Positions 25,401 to 34,291 of a stretch of 64,000 bases of DNA are shown here, piece after piece. The position numbers and the translations under genes are program-made. Position 1 is the first letter of the stretch, and every line of letters begins with the position of its first letter. The stretch comes from Sanderia malayensis (taxonomy: Eukaryota; Cnidaria; Scyphozoa; Semaeostomeae; Pelagiidae): contig RQOL01000658.1 of assembly GCA_013076295.1 (NCBI GenBank), forward strand, positions 1,612,001-1,676,000. Direction: 5' to 3'. The notes below the pieces were generated by a model. The model had not been told where the DNA came from. It saw only the letters and a program-made list of their open reading frames with translations, and did no database searches.

Positions 25401-25922
25401 GCATTCGTAGCTGCAGGCTCTGCGGTGAACGTTGGTATGCTGTTCGCAATACCTGGGTATGCGTTTGCTGCAAAAAAATCCAGTGCAAACTAAAACTATA
25501 TATCGAGGTTCCAACAGCACAACTGAAGCAGGAAGCATAAAAAGCAAAGTAGCGAATGCAAACATCATTGTTTTCACTCAAAAACGTTTAATTTTCCTCG
25601 CCAAAATTAAACGTTTTGGCCGACGTGACGTCCGCAAAAATCGTGTAATGTTATTGGCATCTCAATTGACGCCTAATTGCACTGCAAATTAATTTACAAA
25701 TTACCCCTTCCTTCCCACCACACACAACCAATTTGGACGAAATTGGTTCCGTCCTGAAACGTGGAACTTATAATTTTTAAACGACGTGAAGAAAACTATT
25801 ATATGTGAAAAAACAGGTAAGTTTCCATTTCCAGCAGGATACTTGTACTTACCAATAAGTAAGATGGCAACCGTTACTATAATCGTAAATCTTTGAATTT
25901 TAAATGCAACCATGCTTCTCAT
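4421..25922 (-). CDS. SDK: Sidekick: Ig/fibronectin-III homophilic adhesion receptor
   Basis: Thirty-five coding exons join in phase to 2886 residues. 5' to 3': 25922-25853, 25467-25162, 24767-24465, 23862-23754, 23639-23455, 23196-22924, 22564-22428, 22156-22018, 21563-21288, 20820-20527, 20198-20128, 19995-19749, 19370-19255, 19092-18894, 18694-18583, 18167-17983, 17616-17293, 16882-16812, 16652-16418, 16232-16117, 15722-15539, 15140-14841, 14528-14372, 13704-13541, 13172-13102, 12987-12777, 12632-12517, 11912-11678, 11259-10972, 10502-10374, 9919-9740, 9310-9176, 8031-6520, 6212-6047, 5465-4421. A signal peptide (1-23), six Ig domains, thirteen FN3 domains, one membrane span (about 1949-1970) and a ~910-residue tail give the exact sidekick order. 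The Ig6 segment VTHDPNVTI and the tail motif DPFYKNW match vertebrate SDK1/2, which mediate homophilic adhesion and synaptic layer choice. It ends TLV, a class I PDZ ligand. Vertebrate SDKs are about 2200 residues with a ~200-residue tail; the excess here is all cytoplasmic. Confidence 0.94.
6288..6420. mobile_element. Degenerate MITE with CCGATAACTCGA repeats, SDK intron
   Basis: CAGTAAAATCCCGATAACTCGAG begins a stretch in which the motif GATA(A/G)CTCGA recurs three times, followed by CCTCAATAACTCAAAAC. The style matches the TTCGAATT pogo-like family. The right border is not clear. Confidence 0.4.
6841..7104 (-). repeat. Four in-frame 66-bp repeats coding SR-rich 22-residue units
   Basis: Four consecutive exact-length 66-base units (6841-6906, 6907-6972, 6973-7038, 7039-7104) lie inside SDK exon 33. 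Each codes a 22-residue unit with a KSRSR-type core followed by an SIRDRS-type motif and an acidic REE/REG segment. The mirrored frame on the plus strand is only a shadow of this repeat. Confidence 0.85.
8928..9055. mobile_element. Diverged CCTGGTTTC foldback element, SDK intron
   Basis: AGCCTGGTTTCGCTATAGTCCTTGACGG resembles the left end of the better copies at 12326 and 43568, and CTTTCAG/TTCAGCGACCC motifs follow. The right end is eroded. Confidence 0.4.
9998..10236 (+). pseudogene. LINE reverse-transcriptase C-terminal fragment
   Basis: An open frame running RDLGGVSLDVFKQGLDSLL to a TAA at 10234-10236 contains the LDVFKQGLD...IPDEP...ADSNSL pattern typical of the extreme C terminus of non-LTR retrotransposon polyproteins. 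Only about 78 codons remain, with no RT catalytic core nearby. It lies in SDK intron 30, opposite in strand to the gene. A 5'-truncated insertion explains it. Confidence 0.5.
12051..12201. mobile_element. TAAGAACC MITE copy 1 (family A)
   Basis: The termini ACAGTAAATACCCGCATATA and GCGGGTGCTTACTGT are inverted repeats of about 26 bases, apparently flanked by TA. The centre has the palindromic AATAGGCTATTGT. Further copies are at 17100-17232, 20330-20487, 21629-21798, 52375-52500 and, in fragments, 31385-31530 and 58847-58945. Confidence 0.65.
12326..12466. mobile_element. CCTGGTTTCC foldback MITE (family E) copy
   Basis: The left side has CCTGGTTCCCATACAGTCGT followed by TGAGGGTCGC. The right side is its inverse, with GCGACCCTCAGCGACC and ending GGAAACCAGGCT. 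A sister copy is at 43568-43705 in the receptor gene. The ~50-base arms can fold on themselves; no coding capacity. Confidence 0.65.
13250..13440. repeat. Degenerate tandem repeat, ~30-bp unit, SDK intron
   Basis: About six variants of a unit built on AATGGGCCTAATACTGCAA follow one another (GGGCTTAGTAATGCAATAAG, GGCCTAATACTGCAACACG, GGCCCAACACTGCAATAAG and so on). It lies between the FN3-9 and FN3-10 exons and is non-coding. Confidence 0.6.
15255..15423. mobile_element. pogo-like MITE, GAGTCAACT/TTTGACTG ends
   Basis: Bases GAGTCAACTCTGTCTAATTC open the element and CAGATTTGACTG closes it, with TA on each side. The interior shares the GTGATCCTTGAAGG and ATTACACGAGTTCGA segments with the copies at 3772 and 28131. 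Confidence 0.6.
16980..17097. mobile_element. Fragment of TTCGAATT pogo-like repeat
   Basis: Several TCGAATT and TTCGAA palindromes and an end reading TTTAGAGTTGACTG lie next to the family A copy that starts at about 17100. It appears to be an old, broken copy of the CAGTCAACT family. Confidence 0.35.
17100..17232. mobile_element. TAAGAACC MITE copy 2 (family A)
   Basis: ACGCGCATATAAGAACC at the left matches GGTTCTTATATGCGGGT at the right in inverse orientation, with the shared CAATAGAAAAAACAATGG centre. It lies in the SDK intron between FN3-5 and FN3-6. Confidence 0.6.
19372..19662. repeat. Minisatellite, ~13 copies of a 22-bp unit
   Basis: The unit GAAAGAAGACCTCGTCAAGTAT recurs about thirteen times with single-base variants (AGGTTT, AGGAAT endings). 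It fills the start of the SDK intron between FN3-2 and FN3-3, beginning within two bases of the exon border at 19370. Non-coding. Confidence 0.8.
20330..20487. mobile_element. TAAGAACC MITE copy 3 (family A)
   Basis: ACACATGCATATATAAGAACC at left and GGTTCTTATACGCCAGTG with TTTACTGTA at right are inverted. The internal CAATAGGCTATTGTATTTG is nearly identical to copy 1. It lies in the SDK intron between FN3-1 and FN3-2. Confidence 0.6.
21629..21798. mobile_element. TAAGAACC MITE copy 4 (family A)
   Basis: ACAGTAAAAACTCGCATATA at the left matches TATGCGGATTTTTACCGTA at the right in inverse orientation. A strong palindrome (CAATAGCTTATTGTTTT against AAAACAATAAGCTATTG) is in the middle. It lies just upstream of the Ig6 exon. 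Confidence 0.65.
23237..23395. repeat. AGT trinucleotide microsatellite, SDK intron
   Basis: Long interrupted run of AGT/AGC triplets between the Ig3 and Ig4 exons. The serine-rich frame across it is an artefact of the repeat. Confidence 0.8.
24949..25014 (+). repeat. Degenerate tRNA-like sequence, possible SINE head
   Basis: The segment can end-pair through CAGCTG at both sides. It contains TAGTGCAATGGTAGAC, similar to a pol III A box, and GGGCTCAATCACC about 40 bases later, similar to a B box. It lies in an SDK intron. It is too degenerate to name an isotype. Confidence 0.3.
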
Positions 25923-27330
25923 TTCGCTTTATATATCTTCACCATTAATCACATCAAAGCACGGGCATAATTTTAAGACAATTGACCTCAATCTGAAGTT
26001 TAGTAGCTTTCAATGCAAATACCCTCACTTCGTTAAAAGTAAATATTATATATTTGAGATCAGTCCAGCAAGTTGAAAACGGGAAGTGTGCTGAAGATGA
26101 GGTAGGCCCGTCAATATGGCGCGCCAGCTCGATGTAAAAACTGTTCAAAATATGTGAGTACTAAAGCCACAATTCCATCCACAGAACAAATTGAAGAAGG
26201 GCAAACAACGTCCAGCATTCCTTCTTTCGGGTTTATCAAATCTTGTTGATATGTGTTAAACAAGGCAGCGAGATAAAGCTGTTTCCAAACAATTCCAGAA
26301 ATCCCGTTTAAAATCGGTTCTATTTTTCGTTTCGCTCAAAACTCACAAAATCGCAAGTAAAATTGCTCAGCAAGGCATAACATTGCGTTTATTAATAAAC
26401 ATAATGATTATTATTGTTCGTGTCCTTCGGTTATAAGTGACTTTGTCTTGGTATTGTGAATAGACAGAACGCACAATAAACTCCCCCACAGAAATAATTC
26501 AAAATAACACAAAACTCAAGCAAAATATCAACCATTATGATTCAAAACTCTGGAATCTCATTGGCCAGATTCAACATTATTTGACTTGAGTCATTCATTC
26601 TTTTGTTTACAGGACAATGGGTTCTATCCCTTTGTTTTCCCACAGTCTCCTTCACAGTGGCCCATCTTAGTTACCTTTTGAAGAAGAAAGAATAGTCTTC
26701 ATGGGGAAAGAATAGTTTTATAACGAAAAACAGGAAATATATAACAGCAGTATTATCCGACAATATTCTGTAAATTTTATCCTAAGCGTGATAATAAAAT
26801 GACGGATTTTAGTCATACAAATTGCTTTATTATCAAATGAGTTATAAGATATTGAAATATGACAAATTAAATCGATATAAATATGTTAAAATTATGAATA
26901 GAATATATTTTATGATATTCGTCATAAATTGCGTTGAAATTCAATAGCTCCGGCAATAGTGGTAAAATATGTTTTCCTCGCGAAAGAGGAAACGACATGG
27001 GTATTGGCATCAGCCATCGGTAAAGGTAAAATAAAACTTGGATGAGAAAAATGGACAAAGTGTGTAAACAAATGACCAAAATAATAAAACTATGATCTAA
27101 CCAGTAAAACTCATCATAAAACATAACAATTACATACTTAAAAATTGCACGCAAAACTGGCATATGTGTGGTATACGAAATGGTATATGGAATCAGTTGT
27201 TAAAATGGCATAAGTAATGGCATATATAAAAGCAATGATGCAAGAAATAGTCAAAATAATTGTGCATGTAATTTTGTAAACAATTGAATAAGCGATTGTA
27301 TAAATTCGTTCATCGTGTGGGGGTATTTTA
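25923..27330. other. Gap between PLA2G6 3' end and SDK 5' end
   Basis: About 1.4 kb that should hold the SDK promoter and 5' leader and the PLA2G6 3' untranslated region. No gene or clear repeat is seen; open frames here are short and AT-rich. TTTATT (a minus-strand AATAAA) occurs at 26826-26831. Confidence 0.4.
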
Positions 27331-27746
27331 TTACTGTGAGCCTCCCAGTAGAACCCTTCCCGCCTTTACCAACGTGTCTCTGTTCTTGCGCAAGTACACC
27401 CTCGTGTCCCACATCATTTGAATCAACGCTTTCCCCCGTCCCTCGTTCAGCTCCACATTCGCAGATAATACGGGATTCAATCTGAAATAATTCAAGCCAA
27501 CCATCTCACACCAGCTCAACGCACGGTCCACAACGTGATCATCTGAATTTGTAACCTGCACAAGATAAATTAAATAAAAAATAAATCATGAGTGTGGTGG
27601 GAGTTTTCGGTGCAAAGCACTTTTCGTAAGATCTTTCCAGCTCAGACAACTCAAAGCCAAAGACCTTATTTATTATTAATTTATTAGCAAAGGAAAGAAA
27701 GAACCATCGAAATAAATGGAGTATTCTCTATTGTAACCTTTATTCA

Positions 27747-27782
<36 letters not shown>

Positions 27783-30700
27783 ACTGCTCAATTACTTACT
27801 TACCTACTCATCTTTTTTGTTAACGCAAGAAACCAAAAACCACGCACCCTAATAAACCTTGCCAATGCCTGAAATTCAAATTTCCTGAAATGATGGGGGA
27901 AATTACCTGATGTACAAGCAGTTCACCAAATGAGCGCGTATTGTCAATGATTTGTGTTGTTTCCAGAATTGATGACGGAATGAACAGATCTATGCCTTGT
28001 GAAGCCTCAAGAGGTGCTCTGCCAGTACCTATAAAGAAATAAAAGAAATCATAGCTATATGCAATGCATCTTGCTAATGGCCATTGTGAACTAATGACCG
28101 ATTGTGGACCTATCCGTTAAACGTATAATACAGTCAACTTTGCCTAATTCGAACACCCAGCGAAAGCGTGAAAATGTTCGAATTACAAAAAGTTCGAATT
28201 ACAAAAAGTTCGAATTATAGAGGCTTGTTTTATAAGAGTTGGTTCATTAGTGATCCTTGACGGAACAGAGAATTTCGTTGAAATCAGATAGAGTTCGAAT
28301 TACGAGTTCGAACTATGCAGACTTGACTGTACCTCAATGGGACGCGCAAGATTAAAATTCCTGCAACTTTAATCCTGCAATTTCATAACATTACACAGCT
28401 TTCAAATGACTTTTTTATGTATAACGGGGGCTGAAGCGAGAGAACTACGTACCAAGAGATATGATAACTCCGACATTATCATTTGTTCCTTTGGTTGTAA
28501 CGTCAGCTGACGTGATAACATTATCAACCGTGGCAGATGGTTCAAAGTCCTTATCAGTAATCGTCTTGCCTTTGAACTTGTTGTACTTGTGAATTTCTGC
28601 CAAAACGTCTAGGGTTGGGTTGTTGGCGATCAATCCACCGTCAATATATCGATCCATCGCTCTGAAATACGTAGGAGCAGCGCCTGAGCAGCGGGCTGCT
28701 CGCCACATCTCCAGCTCTGGAAAATCAAAGCTTCACTCGTCACTGCACAACATACAGCGGAATCACAAAGTAATAAACCAGCCGATTGTTTTATCGTGAT
28801 TCAAGACTGTCTGTTAGAGCTCAAAACATTAGAGAATCATAGTATACGTTTATTAGAAGAAAAATGAAAGCAATTAGGTATTGTTTATACCGTGGGGTTT
28901 TCTCGGTCTTGCAAACCGCGTATCTCTCATCCAGAAATGAGGGTCATAATCAGCATCATAATTCCTAAACAAATGTAAAACTGCCGGCTTCCTATCTGCC
29001 ATGACTCCAGGTATTACCAATCTGTGAAAACGAGTAGAAAGCTGTATGAGATTCTGTTCAACCAACTTGTAACAATAAAATATCTTGTAATGCAGTCAGA
29101 TGCAAGCTGAGGTGCATCAAAGCAAGCCCATGCAGATAATCTGATCCTTCGTTAATCGGCCAGCAACCTATTAACTACTATTTACTGATATATCATGTCA
29201 ATAGGCATCGTAATAAACATCGTAATAATAACGAGCATTCTTCTTAATTAAGCGCTCCTTCTTGCCCATGAAAGTTAAGGAGATAAACAAGTTATTGTCC
29301 CTAAAAATGTCAATCATGGTTACTATGGAAATACCTTGGATACTCAATGGAGTTCATTTTTTTGTCTTCGCCAAATTCATCGATGAGAAATTTTTCCAGG
29401 GGTCCAGATGGATAAGGCCGAGAGCCTTCAAAAACTCTTTGCTTCATTCGAAAGTACGCGCGCTGGCAATGCTCTATTGATTTACCTGCAGACAGAGGGA
29501 AAATGGACCAGCATTATTCATGATGCCGCTCTAATTGCAATGGCAAACAGATTGAATACAACAATTAGAACAGAAATTAATCACACGGTCTTGGCAAAGA
29601 CTTGACAAACTGTAAGATAATAGCAAAACAAATGCCGAAGGAGGAAGACCGTATGTTGGATTCCTGGTGTAATTGTTGTACCGTATTTCCTCTAATAAGC
29701 GCCCGGGTACTTATTGGAGGGGGCGGTTAAAAGAGTGTGGGCGTTAATTAGAGGAAACATGGTATTCAGTCTGCTGGTTGTTGCAAGTGTCATCGTGAAA
29801 AATATACGATTTTTTCTGTGGGAGCATGAAGCGGGAGCATTTGCCTCAGAACCCTTTTTACAACCATTGCTAGCGGGTGAAGAAAGCTCAAAGTATGATA
29901 ACAACAAAAACAATAGCAACATATACCATCAGCCATTGCTAACGCAACGTATGACCCAGTGCTTGCTCCTGATATCCAATCAAAAAGATCCTTGGCTTGG
30001 TGCCCTGTGACCTCCTCTAAACCAAAGAGCAATTCTGTCAGCACCAGACCTTTGATGCCACCACCGTCCAAGCATAGCACAGCCTCTTTTCCAGTTTTCC
30101 TCTTCAAAATAGAACCACGTTCAGACTGATCTTTTTTGTTCATGTCAGACTTTTGCTCCTTCTGTAATGATTCGAATTCTTGTTGTTTATCGTAACGACA
30201 TTTCCCTCGAATAAAAAAACGTTAAATCAATACAATGTACTCATAGGCGCCCCAGATTGCCCCCCCCCCCAACTCCACTGTTTTTGGACTGAAGCCCTAA
30301 TTCGGATTAAAAAATATTTACTCTATGTGCCTACATAAAAATGAAATTAAAAAAGGCAATATTAGAAACTACCTCTTTGAAGCTCTTCGAAAATTGTTAA
30401 GATGTCTGTAGTTTCAGAAGAACCTGGTAATTTTTTTGCCAAATCGATTGGGGTGCAGCCATTTTTATCTTTTAATTCGTGGTCAATGCTAAACAGAAGC
30501 AATGCTTTTACCATATCTGGATCTCTTGCCTTGAAAAATAATGAAATTTAATAAATCAATCATAAATAAAAATCAGCTGATTATTGATTTGAATCGACCT
30601 CTAAATTGCTGTCATTCTTATACGTAACTGCAAAAAATAAAACAAGAATCAGCAACGATCAATTATTGTACGAATAAACAAATATGCCAGGATATAAAAG

Positions 30701-33700
30701 AAACTAAACGTATCGGGCATAGCCCTTCCTCAGTAGTGATCGTTATATACTATTACAATTGCCGTACGTCACATTATTGATTTTATTTACAAGAATCAGC
30801 AACGCCGGAGAAATGGTAGGGAAGGGTGCGGCTAAGAATAAACGGCATATGGGGTGGGGTGCTTATGGAAAACCTTTGTGACCATGCCCATTAAATCGGC
30901 TGAAGATGGTATGAACAATATTTCGTTCTACCACGACAGTTTTGGCTGTTTCTTCACATCTCCTCATTCCGAATCGCATATTATTTTGTAGTAATTGGCA
31001 ATGGTTAAATTGTATACCGAAAGGACACTTTTGCCCCCCTCCCCCTCAAGAAAAGGCAGGAGGAGCGGTTGCCCCCCCTCCGGCGTCTCTCACGAGAGTG
31101 CTGGAAACAAGTATGACCTTACCTCAACAGCATGGTGAAGAGCATTCTTGCCATGGTCGCAAACAGAATTGACATTAATGCCATATGAAATCAACGCAAT
31201 GGCACAATCCAGTCGTTTCAACGTTGCCATGACATGCAACGCTGTCTCGTTGTTAACTCCACATGCGTTCAGCTCAGCATTGAAACTCATTAACAAATCT
31301 ACCATCTGAAGAAAGATAAAACGTTCAACCGTGAATTAGAATTGAACCTCAGTTTAAGTGCATCGCATGTAAGTAGATTAAACACTCGCGTAAAAAAATC
31401 TTTGAACTTTGTATCCAGCTCATTGTTCAAACACAATAGGCTATTGTTTAATCTATTGTTTTAAGGAGAATGAAGGTTCCACTCAATCTACCTCAATCTA
31501 CCGCTTCTTAAATACAGGTGCCGTTCTTAAAATGCCCATTAAAAGATATCAAACAATTGTATTGTACCTGAGGCGATCTGACCCAGTGTAGCGGAGGAGC
31601 ATTATACTTGGTATCTCGATCGCAAATGCACTCTGGACATTGCTTAATAAGAACCTTGATGCAGTCTAATTTAGCATTCTTCAGTGCTAAGTGAATTGGA
31701 TACATGTGCCCAATTTTTATTCTATCATCCGCTCCGCTGTTGAGAAGATGCTGAAGTACAGTCGGCTGTGAAGAACGAATTGCGATGTGCACGGGAGACT
31801 CGTTGAAGTTATTCAAGACGTTCAGGCTTGCTTTGAACTGTTCACCTAAAACATGACGAAATCTTTCTTTTCAACTAATCAGAAGGGTCAAAATAGTACT
31901 TTTCAATTATTTCTTATCCATATTTCACTCAATCTCAATTATTGGATTTTCGATTTGCCATATCCATCCATGGTGGTAATTAGATACAAAAAGGAAATCA
32001 CTTGTTGCGGCCAGTTCGAGACACTAACTTTTGAACCAACTTCATGATGGATATATAAAGTAATTCACTTGTCGCGAGCCGATACAGAAACCAACTTTTG
32101 AACCAACTGTCCAAAAAGCTGAAACTTGGCTCAAAGTGATCAGAATGCTCGGATTAGTCTAATTAGTCTAATTCGGCCACATGAAAACCAAATTTCACTC
32201 AATTTCAAAATTTGTAATTTCTCTGTAGCCTATTCATGATGGATATATAAAGTAATTCACTTGTCGCAACGGATACAGAAACTAACTTCTGAACCAACTG
32301 TCCTAGAAAGCTGAAACTTGGCTCAAAGTGATCAGAACGGTCCAAATAGTACTTTTCAACTATTTGTTCTCTCAATCTTTCAAAACATTACACTTGTAAA
32401 CACTCCTGTTCATGACACAACAAGCTTCTATTGTTATTAAGACTCAACTGCTTTTGTGAGATTTAAAAATAAACACGTACCAGCATTGGCAACTGAATTG
32501 GCAAGTGTTTCAACTTTTTCAATCATCTCAGGGTGATTTTCAACCAGGTAGTGCAATGGTGTATTGCCCAGAGCGTCTTTTAAAGAACCAAATTTCTTCT
32601 TCGACAGCTTCATTATTGACTTGCCTTTACCATCCTAGAAAGACAAACTTAATTTATGAATAACACAAGTTTAACTTAACAATCATTTTTGGCTCCTTTA
32701 GATCTTAAAATAGAACTAAAATGGGGAATAATTGAACAAAGTATAGGTCCTTCGGATGTGACAAACTGTTACCATACTTTATGTATGTATGTTCTCTATG
32801 TATACAATGATTTAACACTGTCTTAAATTCTCTAAGATCCAAAATCTTATAGAGCTGTTTAGCCTCAAGCTAATCTAGTTACAGATATAATTAACTATGT
32901 GATGTACTTTGCAGGCAATGTGGAGAGGAGTTAATTCCTCCTCGGATAGATGTCTTTCCATGTCCTTCATAAATTCATCATTGTCAAAACAGTCTATAAG
33001 TTCCAATTCTGTTGCAACATGTGCTGCCGTCCACGATGGCTGTAGTCTGAAACACTCAAGGATGTCATTTAAGATCTCCTGCTTGTAAATGCTTTCAATG
33101 TTTTTTATGAATGGTGCAAGGCGTTCAGCAAGTTGACTGCAAATAAAAGTTCATATAAAAATAGATATAAAAAATCAAACATTTTTATAATCTGCTGTAA
33201 AGAAGTGTGCTAATAACTAAATATTAACTGAAAGGAGAGCAAAAGATTTTCAATGAAGTTTGTTGATACTTTGTAACTTATTTTTGATATTATTAGACAA
33301 GGGGGCGTGGCATATTAAAGAGGGCGACTTCATAAGGCCTGCTTTGCTTGCTACAATTTTAATAATTAATTTTATTTGGTCAAGGCTGTTATAACTAGAT
33401 TAATTGAAACTGAAGAAAAGTGTTTTATATTACTGGGTGTCTAAATTTTAAACCCCTTGGTATTCGGTCCTTTCCCACAACGTCTTTGCAATGTTTGTTA
33501 GACTTCTAGAAATGTTTAGAACTTTCCTATACTTACAAAAACCCCTTCTTTGCCTCAGTTTTTTCATTACACGCCATCAGACAGAAGAGTGAAGTGGAGA
33601 ATTTAGGATAATGCAAAATGACCTCAAATAATGAACCATTATTGACTGGCATTAACAGCAATAAGTACTGCTTTTCATTCACAGGAACTGCGCGGTCTAT

Positions 33701-33769
33701 TGCGAATTTGACGTTGAAAGAATCACCATTCCTCTCTTCGACTTTCACTGTGCTGGAACAAGCACCCAT
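27331..33769 (-). CDS. PLA2G6: Calcium-independent phospholipase A2, ankyrin-patatin type
   Basis: Twelve exons, 33769-33537, 33136-32908, 32634-32481, 31845-31568, 31305-31123, 30529-30373, 30205-29927, 29485-29335, 29021-28891, 28716-28453, 28028-27907 and 27555-27331, join in phase to 801 residues (human 806). The N-terminal half aligns with the PLA2G6 leader and ankyrin repeats ([33 protein letters not shown]). The patatin domain has the oxyanion motif DGGGIKG (458-464), the nucleophile elbow GASTG with Ser493, and the catalytic Asp624 in DGG. Conserved segments [23 protein letters not shown] and LSWCEMVG fix the family. The enzyme hydrolyses sn-2 acyl chains of phospholipids without calcium. 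The chosen start gives MGACSS, an acylation-like N terminus. Exon 7 uses the acceptor at 30206; the tempting AG at 30162 would cause an in-frame stop. An extra ~19 residues lie between DGG and SLGTG. Confidence 0.93.
27745..27805. repeat. CTTA tetranucleotide microsatellite
   Basis: A run of TTACTTAC units, with degenerate units on the right, lies between the last two PLA2G6 exons. Confidence 0.75.
28131..28329. mobile_element. pogo-like MITE, CAGTCAACT ends, PLA2G6 intron
   Basis: Begins CAGTCAACTTTGCCTAATTC and ends GCAGACTTGACTG, with TA on both sides. Inside, AAAAAGTTCGAATTAC is duplicated, which makes this copy longer than its relative at 3772. Confidence 0.65.
29681..29765. mobile_element. 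Short MITE with ACCGTATTTCCTCT ends
   Basis: ACCGTATTTCCTCTAATAAG at the left is mirrored by TTAGAGGAAACATGGTA at the right, with CGCCC/GGGCG inner arms. About 85 bases, in the PLA2G6 intron between exons 7 and 8. Confidence 0.6.
31385..31530. mobile_element. Partial TAAGAACC MITE (family A)
   Basis: ACACTCGCGTAAAAAAATC is followed by TTGTTCAAACACAATAGGCTATTG and TCTATTGTTTTAAGGAG, the internal part of family A. The right end is eroded. It lies in the PLA2G6 intron between exons 4 and 5. Confidence 0.4.
32044..32342. repeat. Direct repeat, two ~115-bp copies
   Basis: The stretch starting TGATGGATATATAAAGTAAT at about 32044 recurs at about 32230. Both copies run through GAACCAACTGTCC and GCTGAAACTTGGCTCAAAGT. 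The period is about 185 bases. It is in the PLA2G6 intron between exons 3 and 4; origin unknown. Confidence 0.7.
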
Positions 33770-34291
33770 GACGGCTAAAAGTAAACTTAATCCCTTTAAC
33801 TTAAAGCATCGAGTATAATCTGCACAATGTAAAAGTTTCAAAAAGGCACGAGTGTTGTGGTGTGGTGTGGAGTGTTATGTTGTATCGGAGCTACCTACTG
33901 GACAAGATGGGTGGGCGTGTCTCGTGTAGTGATATTCATTTCGTTGAATTGAATGATGAAAAGCTTTTGACCAACAACACAAACCATGCAGGGGGGGCTC
34001 TGGGGGTCATAATATGTAAATCATGCAGGGGGCTCTGGGGATCATAATATGCAAACTTTTCTATATGATATGGTCTGGTCCTGCTGAGAATTGACGCATA
34101 AGTAAAAAAAGAGATTATTTTTCTACTCTTTAAAATTCGAACACAAGAGTAAATGTGCTCAAAAATTAACTCAAAGAAAGTCAGTTTCTCTTTTTATTTA
34201 CAGCCATCAATTTTACACAAGATAGAGTAGGTAATGTAACTCTTAAACTAAATATCAAAACAAGGTGAAGTAAAAGGAAACAATATAAATA
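33770..34291. other. Gap between CARF-like 3' end and PLA2G6 start
   Basis: Holds the probable PLA2G6 promoter/leader and the CARF-like 3' untranslated region. A minus-strand AATAAA lies at 34202-34207. A near-duplicate CATGCAGGGGG...CTCTGGGG pair with CATAATATG is at 33985-34050. No gene seen. Confidence 0.45.
34202..34207 (-). terminator. Candidate poly(A) signal of the CARF-like gene
   Basis: TTTATT on the plus strand reads AATAAA on the minus strand, 85 bases after the stop codon at 34292. Confidence 0.45.

Larger units (their letters stand above)
21288..25922 (-). other. SDK: SDK signal peptide and six Ig domains
   Basis: Exon 1 codes the signal peptide (residues 1-23, hydrophobic FTIIVTVAILLI). 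Ig1 to Ig6 cover residues 24-599, each with the two cysteines and a DxGxYxC-like second-cysteine motif, for example DDGYYQC in Ig1, DAGAYLC in Ig2 and DAGVYQC in Ig4. Every Ig block starts and ends on a phase-1 intron. Ig1, Ig2, Ig4 and Ig6 are single exons; Ig3 and Ig5 are split. By homology Ig1-4 form the homophilic binding horseshoe of sidekick proteins. Confidence 0.88.
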
